A DNA stretch of 64,000 nt from Lachnospiraceae bacterium (GCA_022483465.1 JAKVNF010000002.1:124001-188000), one strand, 5' to 3'; counted from the stretch's first letter, positions 1 through 11,018 are shown. Numbers and translations: made by a program. Notes: generated by a model not told the origin, from the letters alone.

Positions 1-111
1 CGCAAAGAAGCGAAGGAAAAGAAGAAAGAGGACCGGGCCCGGGAAAAGCAGCTCGAGCGGGAAGAGGAGAAAAAGCTCCTGCAAGAGGATAAGAAAAAAA
101 CCAGCAAGTGA
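1..111 (+). CDS. C-terminal tail of an unidentified protein (cut by window edge)
   Basis: An open frame runs from the first base to a TGA at 109-111, giving 36 residues made almost entirely of Lys, Glu, Arg and Gln. This is a highly charged, helix-forming tail. It ends 12 bases before era, and an AAGGAG site overlaps the gap, so the two genes are probably co-transcribed. The tail is too low in complexity to assign a family. Confidence 0.6.
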   Translation, partial: RKEAKEKKKEDRAREKQLEREEEKKLLQEDKKKTSK

Positions 112-123
112 TAAGGAGTACGT

Positions 124-1059
124 ATGGCAAAGGCAGGTTTTGCAGCCATCATCGGCAAGCCCAATGTTGGCAAGTCGACCCTGATGAATACCCTGATCGG
201 GCAGAAGATCGCAATCACGTCCTACAAGCCCCAGACGACGAGAAATCAGATCCGGACGATCTACACGGATGAGAACGGGCAGGTCGTCTTTCTGGACACT
301 CCGGGCATCTTTACCGCAAAGGACCGGCTCGGCCGGTACATGGAGAAGTCCGCAGAGAACGCGATCCAGGACGTGGACGTCGTCCTCTGGCTCGTGGAGC
401 CAAAGGACAAGCTCAAGGAGGAGGACCTGGCGGTCCTATCTCTTGTTGCCAAGTCCGGTTCCCCGGTCATTATCGTGATCACCAAGACCGATACCGTGAA
501 GAAGGAGGTCGTCCTCGCCGTCATCGCCGCCTATGCGAACGCCTGGCAGAAGGAGACCGGAAAGGATCTGCCTGACATCATTCCGGTGTCCGCAAGGACA
601 AGGAACGGGATGGAGGAGCTCAAATCCCTCATCTTTGACAAGCTCCCGGAGGGGGAGCCCTTCTACGACCCGGAGGAGGTCACCACCCAGACCCAGCGGG
701 AGATCGCAGCGGAGATCATAAGGGAGAAGGCCCTTCGCCTTCTGCAGGAGGAGGTGCCCCACGGCATCGCCGTGGAGATCCGCACGATGCACCAAAGGAA
801 GGCAAAGGGCGGCGCCGGTGAGATCTGGGACATCGACGCGGACGTCTTCTGCGAGCGGGAGTCCCACAAGGGCATCATCATCGGCAAGGGCGGCGCGATG
901 CTCAAGAAGATCGGCACCGCGGCCCGGATCGACATGGAAAACATGCTGCAGAGCAAGGTCAACCTCCACCTGTTCGTGAAGGTGCGCCCGGGCTGGAAGG
1001 ATGACGCCGGGACCCTTCGGGGCCTTGGCTACGACGAGAAAAAGCTCCGGAAGGAGTAA
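124..1059 (+). CDS. era: GTPase Era
   Basis: A 311-residue GTPase that binds the 3' end of 16S rRNA and supports 30S subunit maturation. The G1 loop GKPNVGKST is at residues 11-19, the switch TT at 38-39, G3 DTPG at 58-61, G4 TKTD at 120-123 and G5 VSA near 155. The C-terminal KH domain carries GKGG at 254-257. Length and domain order match Era. G4 is TKTD rather than the usual NKxD, a conservative change. The ATG follows a TAAGGAG site by 5 bases. RecO follows 21 bases later, the usual Era-RecO pairing in Firmicutes. Confidence 0.97.
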   Translation: MAKAGFAAIIGKPNVGKSTLMNTLIGQKIAITSYKPQTTRNQIRTIYTDENGQVVFLDTPGIFTAKDRLGRYMEKSAENAIQDVDVVLWLVEPKDKLKEEDLAVLSLVAKSGSPVIIVITKTDTVKKEVVLAVIAAYANAWQKETGKDLPDIIPVSARTRNGMEELKSLIFDKLPEGEPFYDPEEVTTQTQREIAAEIIREKALRLLQEEVPHGIAVEIRTMHQRKAKGGAGEIWDIDADVFCERESHKGIIIGKGGAMLKKIGTAARIDMENMLQSKVNLHLFVKVRPGWKDDAGTLRGLGYDEKKLRKE

Positions 1060-1080
1060 CAAAGAAGGAGGTGTTCGCCC

Positions 1081-1785
1081 ATGGCAGAGGGTGTGGATCC
1101 CGAGGCACTGGACAATCCCTACTTCGAGGTCACCGGGATGGTGATCGAGGTGCGCCCCATCGGGGAGTACGACAGGAGAGTGGTGCTCCTCACGAGAGAG
1201 CGGGGCAAGATCAGCGCCTTTGCCAAGAGCGCCAGAAAGCCCACCGCCCCGCTCCACGGGACGACCGATCTCTTTGCCTTCGGGACCTTCCGACTCTTTG
1301 CGGGCAAGAGCTCCTACACCCTGACCGAGGCCTCGATTCTGAACTACTTCGAGAGCTTCCGCACGGACATCGAGGGCGCCATGTACGGCGCCTACTTCTG
1401 CGAGGTGCTGGAGTACGCGACCCGGGAGAACAACGACGAGGCGCTGCTCCTTTTACTTGCCTACCAGTCCCTCCGGGCCCTGGAATCCAAGACCTTCCCG
1501 GACCGGTTCGTTAGGGCGGTCTTTGAGATCAAGCTGATTTGCCTCGAGGGCGAGTACCCGGGGCTTCCGAAGGAGGAATCCGTCTCCCCCGCCTGCATCA
1601 AGGCGGTGGACACGATCGCGAACGCCTCCATCGGAAAGCTCTACTCGTTCCTTCTGGACGAGAAGGCGGAGAGGGAGCTGGAGGGCGTTGCGAGGAGCAT
1701 GATGCACCGCGCCTTCGGGCCCCACATCTTCAAGAGCCTCCTGGTTCTGGAGTCGATGGGGATCGGAGAGGACAAGAAAACTTGA
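1081..1785 (+). CDS. recO: DNA repair protein RecO
   Basis: A 234-residue recombination mediator that loads RecA with RecR at single-strand gaps. The N-terminal OB-fold begins near residue 17 (VTGMVIEVRPIGEYDRRVVLLTRERG, seen in pieces), followed by the helical RecO_C region. The C-terminal zinc finger common in RecO is largely absent: only two cysteines remain around residues 150-165, as is also seen in other clostridial RecO proteins. A strong AAGGAGGTG site ends 8 bases before the ATG. It is the second gene of the era operon. Confidence 0.93.
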   Translation: MAEGVDPEALDNPYFEVTGMVIEVRPIGEYDRRVVLLTRERGKISAFAKSARKPTAPLHGTTDLFAFGTFRLFAGKSSYTLTEASILNYFESFRTDIEGAMYGAYFCEVLEYATRENNDEALLLLLAYQSLRALESKTFPDRFVRAVFEIKLICLEGEYPGLPKEESVSPACIKAVDTIANASIGKLYSFLLDEKAERELEGVARSMMHRAFGPHIFKSLLVLESMGIGEDKKT

Positions 1786-1810
1786 AATATCGCAACAGAG
1801 AGGGTAGAGC

Positions 1811-2440
1811 GTGAACGAAAGGAAGCCCCCGGAAAATTTCAAAAAGAGAAAAAAGCAGGACCCGGCGGGACTAGTGGCAGCAGGCATGCTGGCAGCCGGG
1901 TTTCTGTTTTTTTGCGTTCCGACGGCAAGGCGTCTGGTGCAGGCCAAGGTGCAGGATAAGGAAAGCGCCCCCATCGAAGACGCAGCCGAGGAGATGGAAC
2001 AGCGCCCCGGCATGGTCGGGCGCCTCGTGATCCCGGACTGCGGGATTGACGTCGCGGTCTTCTCCGTGACGGGAGATGACACGGCGGGGACGAGGCAGCG
2101 CATCGTCAACCGAAAGGACTCCGCCCTGTACCTGCCGGCAACCGAGAACACCCGGGAGATCATCGCGGACCACGCGGTCCAGGGCTTTTCCGGGATGGAG
2201 CAGGCTGTCCCCGGCTCGACCCTCCTCTATCTCAACGGAAACGGCACAACTAAGGTCTACCGGTGCACTGCCTGCGCAGTCGGCACCGGCACCAACACCG
2301 GGTCGGACCTTCTGGATGCAAACGGCACCTCCCTCCTTGCCGGGCAGGACGGGAAGCTTCTCCTCTACACCTGTCATGGCCTGTGGCAGACGGTGAGCTA
2401 CACCATCTGGGAGCCTCTGGAGACCGTCCCGAACGGGTAA
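1811..2440 (+). CDS. sortase-like membrane-anchored protein
   Basis: A 209-residue protein starting at GTG 1811, 25 bases after recO. It has a basic N-terminus, one membrane segment at about residues 16-40 and an extracellular domain. That domain shows sortase-like features: GRLVIPDCGID (strand entry), IADHAVQGF with a candidate catalytic His, and LLLYTCHG with the TC motif of sortase cysteines. The arginine expected about 8-10 residues after the Cys is not obvious, so activity is uncertain. No sorting-signal substrate is adjacent. It could be a class B/D-like housekeeping sortase or a degenerate relative. Confidence 0.6.
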   Translation: MNERKPPENFKKRKKQDPAGLVAAGMLAAGFLFFCVPTARRLVQAKVQDKESAPIEDAAEEMEQRPGMVGRLVIPDCGIDVAVFSVTGDDTAGTRQRIVNRKDSALYLPATENTREIIADHAVQGFSGMEQAVPGSTLLYLNGNGTTKVYRCTACAVGTGTNTGSDLLDANGTSLLAGQDGKLLLYTCHGLWQTVSYTIWEPLETVPNG

Positions 2441-2803
2441 AATCCTGTGATACCAGCGAACTTTCGGAGATCTCCCCGGAGCAGTGCCGGCATCTGCTTG
2501 ATGGCCTTGTCGTGATCGACACATCGACCGTCCAAACAGATCTGCACCCCACAGAATGTCTCTGCGTATTGTGCAGAACGGAGAAAATATCAAACTTTCT
2601 TCCCGTCCGGCCGGTTGATAACCGCTTATGTATCACGGCGGTTTGTTGATTACTGCGTTCCATTGTTTCAGATCGTCGGGATAACGTTTGCACATGCGTT
2701 TTTTTCTAGAAAATACGCGGTTTTCCCGGATTTTGCCTTCCCGGTCCCGGTATTCAGGGCAAGCGATATATCAGCGCCGTGATAAAACCGCATGTAAAAA
2801 TGA
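2441..2803. other. 363-bp gap without a recognised gene
   Basis: I see no complete gene here. A minus-strand open stretch of about 40 codons at roughly 2777-2655 ends in residues RYPDDLKQWNAVINKPP, which looks like a real protein C-terminus, but it has no start and no family I recognise. The segment lies between the era operon and the broken toxin-antitoxin locus and may be decayed accessory DNA. Confidence 0.35.
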
Positions 2804-2885
2804 GTGCTATAGCACATAATAAGCACTTGTAATATGCTTGCATTTTCACTATAATGAAAGTACAAGTAAGGAGGCTTTCATTATG
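2804..2885 (+). promoter_or_regulatory. promoter and probable operator of the toxin-antitoxin pair
   Basis: TTGTAA (2827-2832) and TATAAT (2850-2855) are separated by 17 bases. AAGGAGG (2868-2874) lies 8 bases before ATG 2883. A perfect 12-base palindrome GTGCTATAGCAC is at 2804-2815, and the arms ACTTGT (2825-2830) and ACAAGT (2862-2867) flank the promoter core. Antitoxins of this family bind such palindromes and repress their own promoter; that role here is inferred. Confidence 0.7.
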
Positions 2886-2916
2886 CCGAAAACTGAGGAA
2901 ATGACAAATTTCACTT

Positions 2917-2944
2917 GTGAACTACCCGCAGTTAAAACTGCGGG
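2917..2944 (-). repeat. right-end hairpin of the IS605-type element
   Basis: CCCGCAG (2925-2931) and CTGCGGG (2938-2944) form a perfect stem, extended by TT/AA pairs. On the minus strand the stem is followed by TAGTTCAC and then host DNA. TnpA of this family recognises such subterminal hairpins in single-stranded form. Confidence 0.8.
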
Positions 2945-3130
2945 CTTCGGTGGTTTTTCCACCTCATTTGAGTTGCCTTCAACGGTGTCTTATACACAGA
3001 TGGCTGTGATGCGCCGGAAATCTGGGGCCTAACCCCATCCGAACCGGATGGTTGGTGCGCCGTTGCTTCTCTATTCACCGCTTTCGCGGGCAGTCACGGC
3101 GATTGATGTTTCTATATGGTTATGCGGCTT
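2917..3130 (-). ncRNA. putative omega RNA (TnpB guide RNA)
   Basis: About 200 noncoding bases lie between the tnpB stop (3120) and the right end (2917). In characterised IS200/IS605 elements this segment is transcribed as the scaffold of the TnpB guide RNA, with the guide read from the flanking host DNA. Here the guide would come from the minus strand at about 2916-2897, inside the antitoxin. The 5' limit and processing are not visible. Confidence 0.45.
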
Positions 3131-4316
3131 GCTCTTGATGATAAAGCCGCAGACCTTCCTCTTTGATGTTGATTGCTGCCTGAAGGTCGCGATCGATGAT
3201 ATTGCCGCAGACAGGACAGATATACAAACGATCACTTAGCGTCAGATCATCTTTCCTGGAACCGCAATGACAGCATGTTTTGGATGATGGATACCATTGA
3301 TCGATTTTGACAAGTGTATGCCCGAAACGCTTGCATTTGTATTCCAGCATGCGTGTAAACATGCCCCAGCCCACATCCATAACCGATTTGCCAAGATGAA
3401 AGCTTTGCGCCATGGCATGCATGTTCAGGTCTTCAATGCAGATCACGTCATAATGATATGCGAGGTTATAGGACAGTTTGTCCAGAAAATCCCGCCTTTG
3501 TGCCGCTATTTTTTCGTGCAGCTTTGCGATTTTGTGCTTCTGACGCTCGTAGCGCTTTGATCCGCGTTTCATACCCGACAGCACATGCTGAAGTTTTGCA
3601 AGTTTCTCTTCCTGCTGACGATAAAACCGTGGAAACTCTGCAGTGTCACCATCGCTGTCTACATACAAGTGCTCCAATGACATGTCCAATCCGATGGCAC
3701 GGATACCTTGGTTATCAGTATGCGTGTTTGCAGATGGAACAGCTTTGGGTTCCTTGTATTCGTACTTGAGTGATACGAAAAATCTCCCGTTGCGGTCCAT
3801 GGAGATGGTAGCTGATTTGAGAACGCCGCCTTTTTTGATTTTGCGGTGCAGCTTCAGTTTGATCAGCGTTTTCAGCTTTGGAAGTTTCAACAACCCGGAG
3901 CTTTCATCATAGGTAAGATTGGAGTGCTCCCCATTGCTGACAACGTTTGTCGTGTAGGACTGCGCTTCGTGCTTGCTATGAAAGCGAGGCATTTTGGCTC
4001 TTCCTTCGTAGAAATTGGCCCACGACTGTTCGTATTCGAGCTGAGCATTTGCAAGTGCAAGCGAGTCAGCCTGCTTAAGCCACTGGCACTCTTCCTGGTC
4101 TTTATAATCCGCAGGAGTGTTATGGAGATGTATCCCCATTTCGTTGTACATGAACAGGTCATCTTCCAGCATGCGGTTTTTGAGCCACCGTTTGGCGCCA
4201 AAATTGAAACGAATAAAGCTGCGCTGATCAGCGGTAGGAACAATTTCGTCTTTATAGCAGATGTAGTAAACGTCTGTATTTGATGATTTTGGTTTGTTCT
4301 TCTTTTTGACAGCCAT
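3120..4316 (-). CDS. tnpB: TnpB RNA-guided nuclease of IS605-type element
   Basis: A 398-residue protein, full length for TnpB. It has the N-terminal helical and wedge region (VYYICYKDEI onward) and a RuvC-like domain with GLDMS (first Asp), IEDLN (Glu) and DRDLQAAINI (last Asp). The four-cysteine zinc finger is CCHCG with CPVCG. All catalytic positions are present, so it may still cut guide-matched DNA. ATG 4316 is preferred over an in-frame TTG at 4322 that overlaps the tnpA stop. It is probably translated by coupling to tnpA. Confidence 0.92.
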   Translation of the reverse strand: MAVKKKNKPKSSNTDVYYICYKDEIVPTADQRSFIRFNFGAKRWLKNRMLEDDLFMYNEMGIHLHNTPADYKDQEECQWLKQADSLALANAQLEYEQSWANFYEGRAKMPRFHSKHEAQSYTTNVVSNGEHSNLTYDESSGLLKLPKLKTLIKLKLHRKIKKGGVLKSATISMDRNGRFFVSLKYEYKEPKAVPSANTHTDNQGIRAIGLDMSLEHLYVDSDGDTAEFPRFYRQQEEKLAKLQHVLSGMKRGSKRYERQKHKIAKLHEKIAAQRRDFLDKLSYNLAYHYDVICIEDLNMHAMAQSFHLGKSVMDVGWGMFTRMLEYKCKRFGHTLVKIDQWYPSSKTCCHCGSRKDDLTLSDRLYICPVCGNIIDRDLQAAINIKEEGLRLYHQEQAA

Positions 4317-4318
4317 AA

Positions 4319-4729
4319 TCAATACGCCTTGCTCTGACGCTCAATGTATTTGCGAATGGTTTCTTCAGAAACATCGCCTACGGTTTCAACGTAGTACGAA
4401 TGATTCCAAAGTTGCCCTCTCCACAAATGGTTTCTTAGCTCCGGATGCCTTTCAAATAGCATGCGGCCCGAAATGCCCTTCATGTATTTGACCAGATTTG
4501 TGATCGACAGCTTCGGGGGTGCAGACACGAAGCAATGTACATGGTCAGCAGTGCCGACTTCGCATTCGTGGATGGTGAACCCCTTATCCTTGGCGACGGA
4601 AAGCAGAATAGCTTTCAGGTCCTTCTCAATTTCTGGGGTTAATACCTTCTGTCGGTACTTGACGCACCATACCACATGGTAATTGATATTGCACACGCAT
4701 GTGCGGTAATGCACGAGGTTTGTTTTCAT
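4319..4729 (-). CDS. tnpA: TnpA single-strand (Y1) transposase of IS605-type element
   Basis: A 136-residue HUH endonuclease that cuts and rejoins single-stranded element ends. The HUH motif is HVH in ADHVHCFVSAPP, and the nucleophile Tyr lies in YYVETVGD near residue 115. Length matches IS200-type TnpA. The stop overlaps the start region of tnpB. No truncation is seen. Confidence 0.95.
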   Translation of the reverse strand: MKTNLVHYRTCVCNINYHVVWCVKYRQKVLTPEIEKDLKAILLSVAKDKGFTIHECEVGTADHVHCFVSAPPKLSITNLVKYMKGISGRMLFERHPELRNHLWRGQLWNHSYYVETVGDVSEETIRKYIERQSKAY

Positions 4730-4818
4730 ACCTATAGTTTAGCAGATATATAGCGGTATGTGTATAATCTATTTATAAAATCTTGTTGTAAGCTAAGCAA
4801 TGCGTTGCAGCCGAGGAA

Positions 4819-4864
4819 GCGGGCTCGCTTTCATCTCGGCAATTGAATTGCCGAGAATTCCCGC
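4819..4864 (-). repeat. left-end hairpin of the IS605-type element
   Basis: CTCGGCAATTGAATTGCCGAG (21 bases, 4835-4855) is a perfect palindrome around one central base. It is enclosed by GCGGG (4819-4823) and CCCGC (4860-4864), giving a two-part stem. It lies about 90 bases upstream of tnpA, where the family's left end is expected. Confidence 0.75.
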
Positions 4865-5107
4865 TCGCAATCTTAAAATGGATCGGAAGACCCGTGACAG
4901 CTATTCCAAACTCTGTGATGACTTCGGGCTTTCCATGTCATCAGCAACATTGGCGTTGGTGCGGCAGGCAGTTCGTACGCAGAGTATGAGCTTTTCCATG
5001 CGTGATGAGAATGGTTTCACTCCGGCTCAGGCGGCAGAACTACTGAAGCGGATCGATGAAATTGAAAAAGGCAATGCTGTCAGGCACGATTTGATTGAAG
5101 AGTGAAC

Positions 5108-5373
5108 ATGAGAGAACTTCTGTGGTCAGTGGGTGCTTGGGATGACTATTTAGAGCTTCAGACGGACAAGGCCGCGCTGAAAAAAGTAAACAAACTGCTC
5201 AAAGATGTAATGAGAAATGGTTATCAGGCTTATTATGGAAAGTTGAGATGCTAAAAGGCAATTTCAGAGGATACGCCAGCGTCCGGATCGACCATAAGAA
5301 TCGACTGATCTTCAGGGCAGATGAGGTGACCATCTACATCGCTCAATGCGGCGGACATTATGACGATGAGTAG
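5108..5373 (+). pseudogene. YoeB/Txe-type toxin with a frameshift
   Basis: ATG 5108 lies 2 bases after the antitoxin stop. The first 44 codons read MRELLWSVGAWDDYLELQ to LLKDVMRNGYQAYYG, typical of YoeB/Txe mRNA interferases. The frame then shifts and stops at 5252-5254. The shifted frame continues as MLKGNFRGYASVRIDHKNR and ends IAQCGGHYDDE at 5373, the expected C-terminus. One lost base in the A-run at about 5239-5241 explains it. The toxin is therefore probably dead, which would make loss of the antitoxin tolerable. A sequencing error cannot be excluded. Confidence 0.8.
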
Positions 5374-5415
5374 AAAATGTAAAAGTGAATTTATGTGATT
5401 AATTTCAACTTATTA

Positions 5416-5445
5416 AGCACCTGATAAAAAGTCAGGTGCTTTTTT
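5416..5445 (+). terminator. rho-independent terminator
   Basis: AGCACCTGA (5416-5424) pairs perfectly with TCAGGTGCT (5432-5440), followed by TTTTTT. It lies 43 bases after the toxin gene. Confidence 0.9.
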
Positions 5446-5474
5446 CATGCCATTTCTTCAGGAGGTTAGAGCAC

Positions 5475-5672
5475 ATGGCAGATCGCATTAAGGAAATCAC
5501 AATCGAGCTGGACGGCGACACCAAGCTCTCCAATGCCCTGAAGGGTGTGAATAAGGAAATCCGGGACACCCAGTCGAATCTTAAGGATGAAAATAAATTT
5601 CTGAAGATGGATCCGAGCAATGCGGATCTTCGTAAGCGTAACAACCAGCGTACGCTGAAATGGCCTGTATGA
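5475..5672 (+). pseudogene. N-terminal fragment of a phage tail tape-measure protein
   Basis: ATG 5475 follows GGAGG at 5461-5465. The 65 residues begin MADRIKEITIELDGDTKLSN and contain ALKGVNKEI, QSNLKD and FLKMDPSNADL, which is the conserved start of Siphoviridae-type tape-measure proteins in Firmicutes. A full protein would be 600-1500 residues, so nearly all is missing. No other tail gene is adjacent, so this is a prophage remnant. An in-frame start at 5436 lies inside the terminator and is unlikely. Confidence 0.7.
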
Positions 5673-6114
5673 AGCGCTATCATTATCAGGGAGGCTCCCA
5701 GTGGTATCGGCAAGTGTCCCGGATACGCCGTTATCCGCATGTGGCAGCTGGGTGCGGAGCCACACGAAAATTCCGATTTCAGAGCCGCTTCTCTTGGTAG
5801 GCTGCCGCTAAAGTACCGGATCCGGCCAGTATGGTACGCTGGTTGTTAGCGCTGGCTGCACACACCCACTATCGCCACACTTCCGGTTCGATTACCATGG
5901 ACAGCGGAAGACAAGAAGAAAGCTGCAGCAGAGGGAGTCTGTCCATCTTTTTGCGCGGAAGACAGCTGCAAGACCAGGGCAAGTTCCGCTACCGCCCTTC
6001 TGGAGAAGAAAGAAGGCAACGCCCTCTGCCTGACATTTTGGTTGGCAGGACCAGCCTCATCCCGTACAATTACTGTGTAGCGCAGTATGAACGGTACGGA
6101 TAAGGAGGAGTGCA
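5673..6114. other. 442-bp degenerate stretch after the phage fragment
   Basis: Short open pieces occur in several frames (for example 5831-6103 on the plus strand) but none has a convincing ribosome site, composition or family. One frame contains a Cys-rich piece reading CPSFCAEDSCKTRASSATALL near 5935-5995, which suggests decayed coding DNA. Nothing here is assignable. Confidence 0.4.
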
Positions 6115-6489
6115 ATGTTTGGGCTTTATGACCTTTTGGGCTACATGTTCACCGGCGCCTGGATCGCGGTTTGGATTACGGTCTACTTGCTCCTGGTGAT
6201 TGCGAACTGGCAGATCTTTCAGAAGGCGGGGGAGGCGGGATGGAAGTCCCTGATCCCGATCTGGAACCTGTACATCTTCTTCAAGATCACCTGGGGAAAC
6301 GGCTGGTTCTTCCTGCTGATGTGCATCCCGTATGTCGGCTGGATCTTCTACGTGATCGCGGAGTACCACCTGTGCCGGGCCTTCGGCAAGGGGGTCCTGT
6401 TCTTTCTGGGGATGCTCTTTCTCCCCAACCTGTTCACGCTGATCCTGGGCTTTGGCTCTGCAACCTACCACAGGCCATACGCGTATTGA
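6115..6489 (+). CDS. small multi-pass membrane protein, DUF5684-like
   Basis: A 124-residue protein with three or four hydrophobic segments and short loops. The pattern ANWQIFQKAGEAGWKSLIPIWNLY followed by a tyrosine-rich membrane stretch is that of the DUF5684 family, whose function is unknown; some members sit beside signal peptidase-like domains. ATAAGGAGG lies 8 bases before the ATG. It is flanked by a hairpin at 6500 and appears to be a single-gene unit. Confidence 0.75.
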   Translation: MFGLYDLLGYMFTGAWIAVWITVYLLLVIANWQIFQKAGEAGWKSLIPIWNLYIFFKITWGNGWFFLLMCIPYVGWIFYVIAEYHLCRAFGKGVLFFLGMLFLPNLFTLILGFGSATYHRPYAY

Positions 6490-6499
6490 AACACATGAA

Positions 6500-6535
6500 A
6501 AAGGGGATGTCCCGCTTCCTGCGGGGCATCCCCTT
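6500..6535 (+). terminator. hairpin after the DUF5684 gene
   Basis: AAAGGGGATG...CCCGC pairs with GCGGGG.CATCCCCTTT around a TTCCT loop, a stem of about 15 pairs. There is no long T-run after it, so termination is likely but not certain. Confidence 0.6.
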
Positions 6536-6576
6536 TGCCCTGCGCTTTGGGGAAAGGGAGAGAAGCCAATTCCTGA

Positions 6577-6605
6577 TTGCGCAGGGCAGGGCAAATGTTT
6601 ATAAT
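6577..6605 (+). promoter_or_regulatory. promoter of glyS
   Basis: TTGCGC (6577-6582) and TATAAT (6600-6605) are 17 bases apart. The leader of about 100 bases before ATG 6712 shows no T-box consensus (TGGNACCGCG) that I can find. Confidence 0.6.
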
Positions 6606-6711
6606 TACTGAATTGTGGGTTACTGTGCCCAAAGGAAAGGTGCGGACCGGGAAGGGCTGCGGCGTTTCATTTGCGCGCATAACCAAAGCCAATAGCAAAA
6701 AGGAGATTACG

Positions 6712-8103
6712 ATGGAAAAGACAATGGACAAAATCGTTGCTCTCTGCAACAACAGAGGTTTCATCTATCCCGGCTCCCAGATCTACGGCGGACTGTCCAA
6801 CACCTGGGATTACGGCAACCTCGGTGTAGAGCTGAAGAACAACGTCAAGAAGGCATGGTGGCAGAAGTTCGTCCAGGAGAGCCCGACCAATGTCGGCATC
6901 GACTGCGCGATTATGATGAACCCGAAGACCTGGGTGGCCTCCGGACACCTTGCCGGCTTCTCGGATCCCCTGATGGACTGCAAGGGCTGCGGTGAGCGCT
7001 TCCGTGCCGACAACCTGATCGAGGACTACGCCAAGGAGCACAACATGACCCTGGACTCCTCCGTGGACGGCTGGACAAGAGACGAGATGATGAGCTTCAT
7101 CAACAAGTTTCAGGTTCCCTGCCCCTCCTGCGGCAAGTTCCACTGGACGGACATCCGCCAGTTCAACCTGATGTTCAAGACCTACCAGGGCGTCACCGAG
7201 GACTCCACCAACGAGATCTACCTGCGCCCCGAGACCGCACAGGGCATCTTCGTGAACTTCAAGAACGTGCTGCGCACCTCCAGAAAGCACCTGCCGTTCG
7301 GCATCTGCCAGATCGGAAAGTCCTTCCGCAATGAGATCACACCCGGCAACTTCACCTTCCGCACCCGTGAGTTCGAGCAGATGGAGATGGAGTTCTTCTG
7401 CAAGCCCGACACCGACCTCGAGTGGTTCCAGTACTGGAAGGACTACGCGATGAAGTGGCTGACCACCCTTGGACTCAAGCCGGAGCACCTGCGCTTCCGC
7501 GACCATGCCAAGGAAGAGTTGTCATTCTACTCCAAGGCGACCTCCGACATTGAGTACACCTTCCCCTTCACCGACTGGGGCGAGCTCTGGGGCATCGCAG
7601 ACCGCACCGACTACGATCTGTCCCAGCACCAGAAGTACTCCGGAGAGGATCTGACCTACTTCGACGAAGATACCAAGGAGCGCTACATCCCCTACGTCAT
7701 CGAGCCGTCGCTTGGGTGCGACCGCGTGACGCTGGCGTTCATCTGCGAGGCCTATGACGAGGAGACTCTCGAGAACGGCGATGTGAGAAACGTCATGCAC
7801 TTCCACCCGGCCATCGCTCCGGTGAAGATCGCCGTCCTGCCGCTGTCCAAGAAGCTGGCTGAGCCCGCTGAGAAGATCTACACGGAGCTCTCCAAGCTCT
7901 ACAACTGCGACTACGATGACCGCGGCGCCATCGGAAAGCGCTATCGCAGAGAGGACGAGATCGGAACGCCCTACTGCATCACCTATGACTTCGATTCCGA
8001 GAACGACCAGGCGGTCACGATCCGTGAGCGCGATTCCATGAGTCAGGTCCGCGTCCCGATCGCAGAGCTGAAGAACTGGTTCGACGGGAAGTTCAGCTTC
8101 TGA
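6712..8103 (+). CDS. glyS: glycyl-tRNA synthetase (alpha2 type)
   Basis: A 463-residue class II synthetase that charges tRNA-Gly. [14 protein letters not shown] at the N-terminus, RPETAQGIF (substrate binding, class II motif 2 region) and PSLGCDRV with the motif 3 arginine near the C-terminus are diagnostic. The insert with CKGCG and CPSCG is normal for this type. ATG 6712 is chosen because AAAAGGAG precedes it by 7 bases; an in-frame start at 6577 would add 45 unrelated residues and overlap the promoter. alaS follows after 28 bases. Confidence 0.97.
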   Translation: MEKTMDKIVALCNNRGFIYPGSQIYGGLSNTWDYGNLGVELKNNVKKAWWQKFVQESPTNVGIDCAIMMNPKTWVASGHLAGFSDPLMDCKGCGERFRADNLIEDYAKEHNMTLDSSVDGWTRDEMMSFINKFQVPCPSCGKFHWTDIRQFNLMFKTYQGVTEDSTNEIYLRPETAQGIFVNFKNVLRTSRKHLPFGICQIGKSFRNEITPGNFTFRTREFEQMEMEFFCKPDTDLEWFQYWKDYAMKWLTTLGLKPEHLRFRDHAKEELSFYSKATSDIEYTFPFTDWGELWGIADRTDYDLSQHQKYSGEDLTYFDEDTKERYIPYVIEPSLGCDRVTLAFICEAYDEETLENGDVRNVMHFHPAIAPVKIAVLPLSKKLAEPAEKIYTELSKLYNCDYDDRGAIGKRYRREDEIGTPYCITYDFDSENDQAVTIRERDSMSQVRVPIAELKNWFDGKFSF

Positions 8104-8131
8104 AGAAAAAACAGTTAGGAGAAAAATCCAA

Positions 8132-10858
<2,727 letters not shown>

Positions 10859-10888
10859 GCCGAAGAAAACCGTGCATACAGAGGGAGA

Positions 10889-10924
10889 GCCATTCTGCCG
10901 GAGGGCAGGATGGCCCTTCTTTGT
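10889..10924 (+). terminator. terminator of alaS
   Basis: GCCATTCTGCC (10889-10899) pairs with GGCAGGATGGC (10904-10914), with one G-T pair, followed by CCTTCTTTGTT. Confidence 0.8.
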
Positions 10925-11018
10925 TCCGGAAAAAGACTTGAGATGCGGGCTCTGTGCGGGTATGATGGGAGCACTGTATGCAAACAGGAAAAGGCCTGTT
11001 TGAAGGAGATCGAAGCAC

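Larger units (their letters stand above)
2917..4872 (-). mobile_element. complete IS200/IS605-family element (tnpA + tnpB)
   Basis: A 1956-bp element in the minus orientation with divergent ends and no target duplication, as expected of this family. The right end (2917-2944) has a hairpin followed by TAGTTCAC. The left end (4819-4872) has a larger imperfect hairpin. The left flank on the minus strand is TTTTAA, similar to the TTTAA target known for IS605 of Helicobacter. The exact boundaries were chosen because they restore the antitoxin frame, so they may shift by a few bases. Both protein genes look intact. Confidence 0.85.
2883..5105 (+). pseudogene. RelB/DinJ-type antitoxin, split by an IS200/IS605 element
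   Basis: The first piece, ATG 2883 to 2916, encodes MPKTEEMTNFT. The second piece, 4873-5105, encodes KMDRKTRDSYSKLC onward to VRHDLIEE. Removing 2917-4872 joins them in frame as an 88-residue protein whose junction reads NFTFKMD, the ribbon-helix-helix strand pattern of RelB/DinJ antitoxins. The length also fits that family. The promoter and ribosome site are intact, but translation now runs into the element. A frame continuing to 5105 opens inside the element at 4800, so an N-terminally altered product is possible but would lack the DNA-binding strand. Confidence 0.8.

Noticed and set aside
2263-2649. 128-codon frame overlapping the sortase-like gene end
   Set aside because: First half is out of frame with a better gene; the second half has no start and no recognisable family.
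5831-6103. 90-codon plus-strand frame
   Set aside because: Starts without a ribosome site, odd composition, no family; treated as decayed DNA.
6606-6711. T-box leader before glyS
   Set aside because: No TGGNACCGCG antiterminator sequence and no terminator hairpin directly before the gene.
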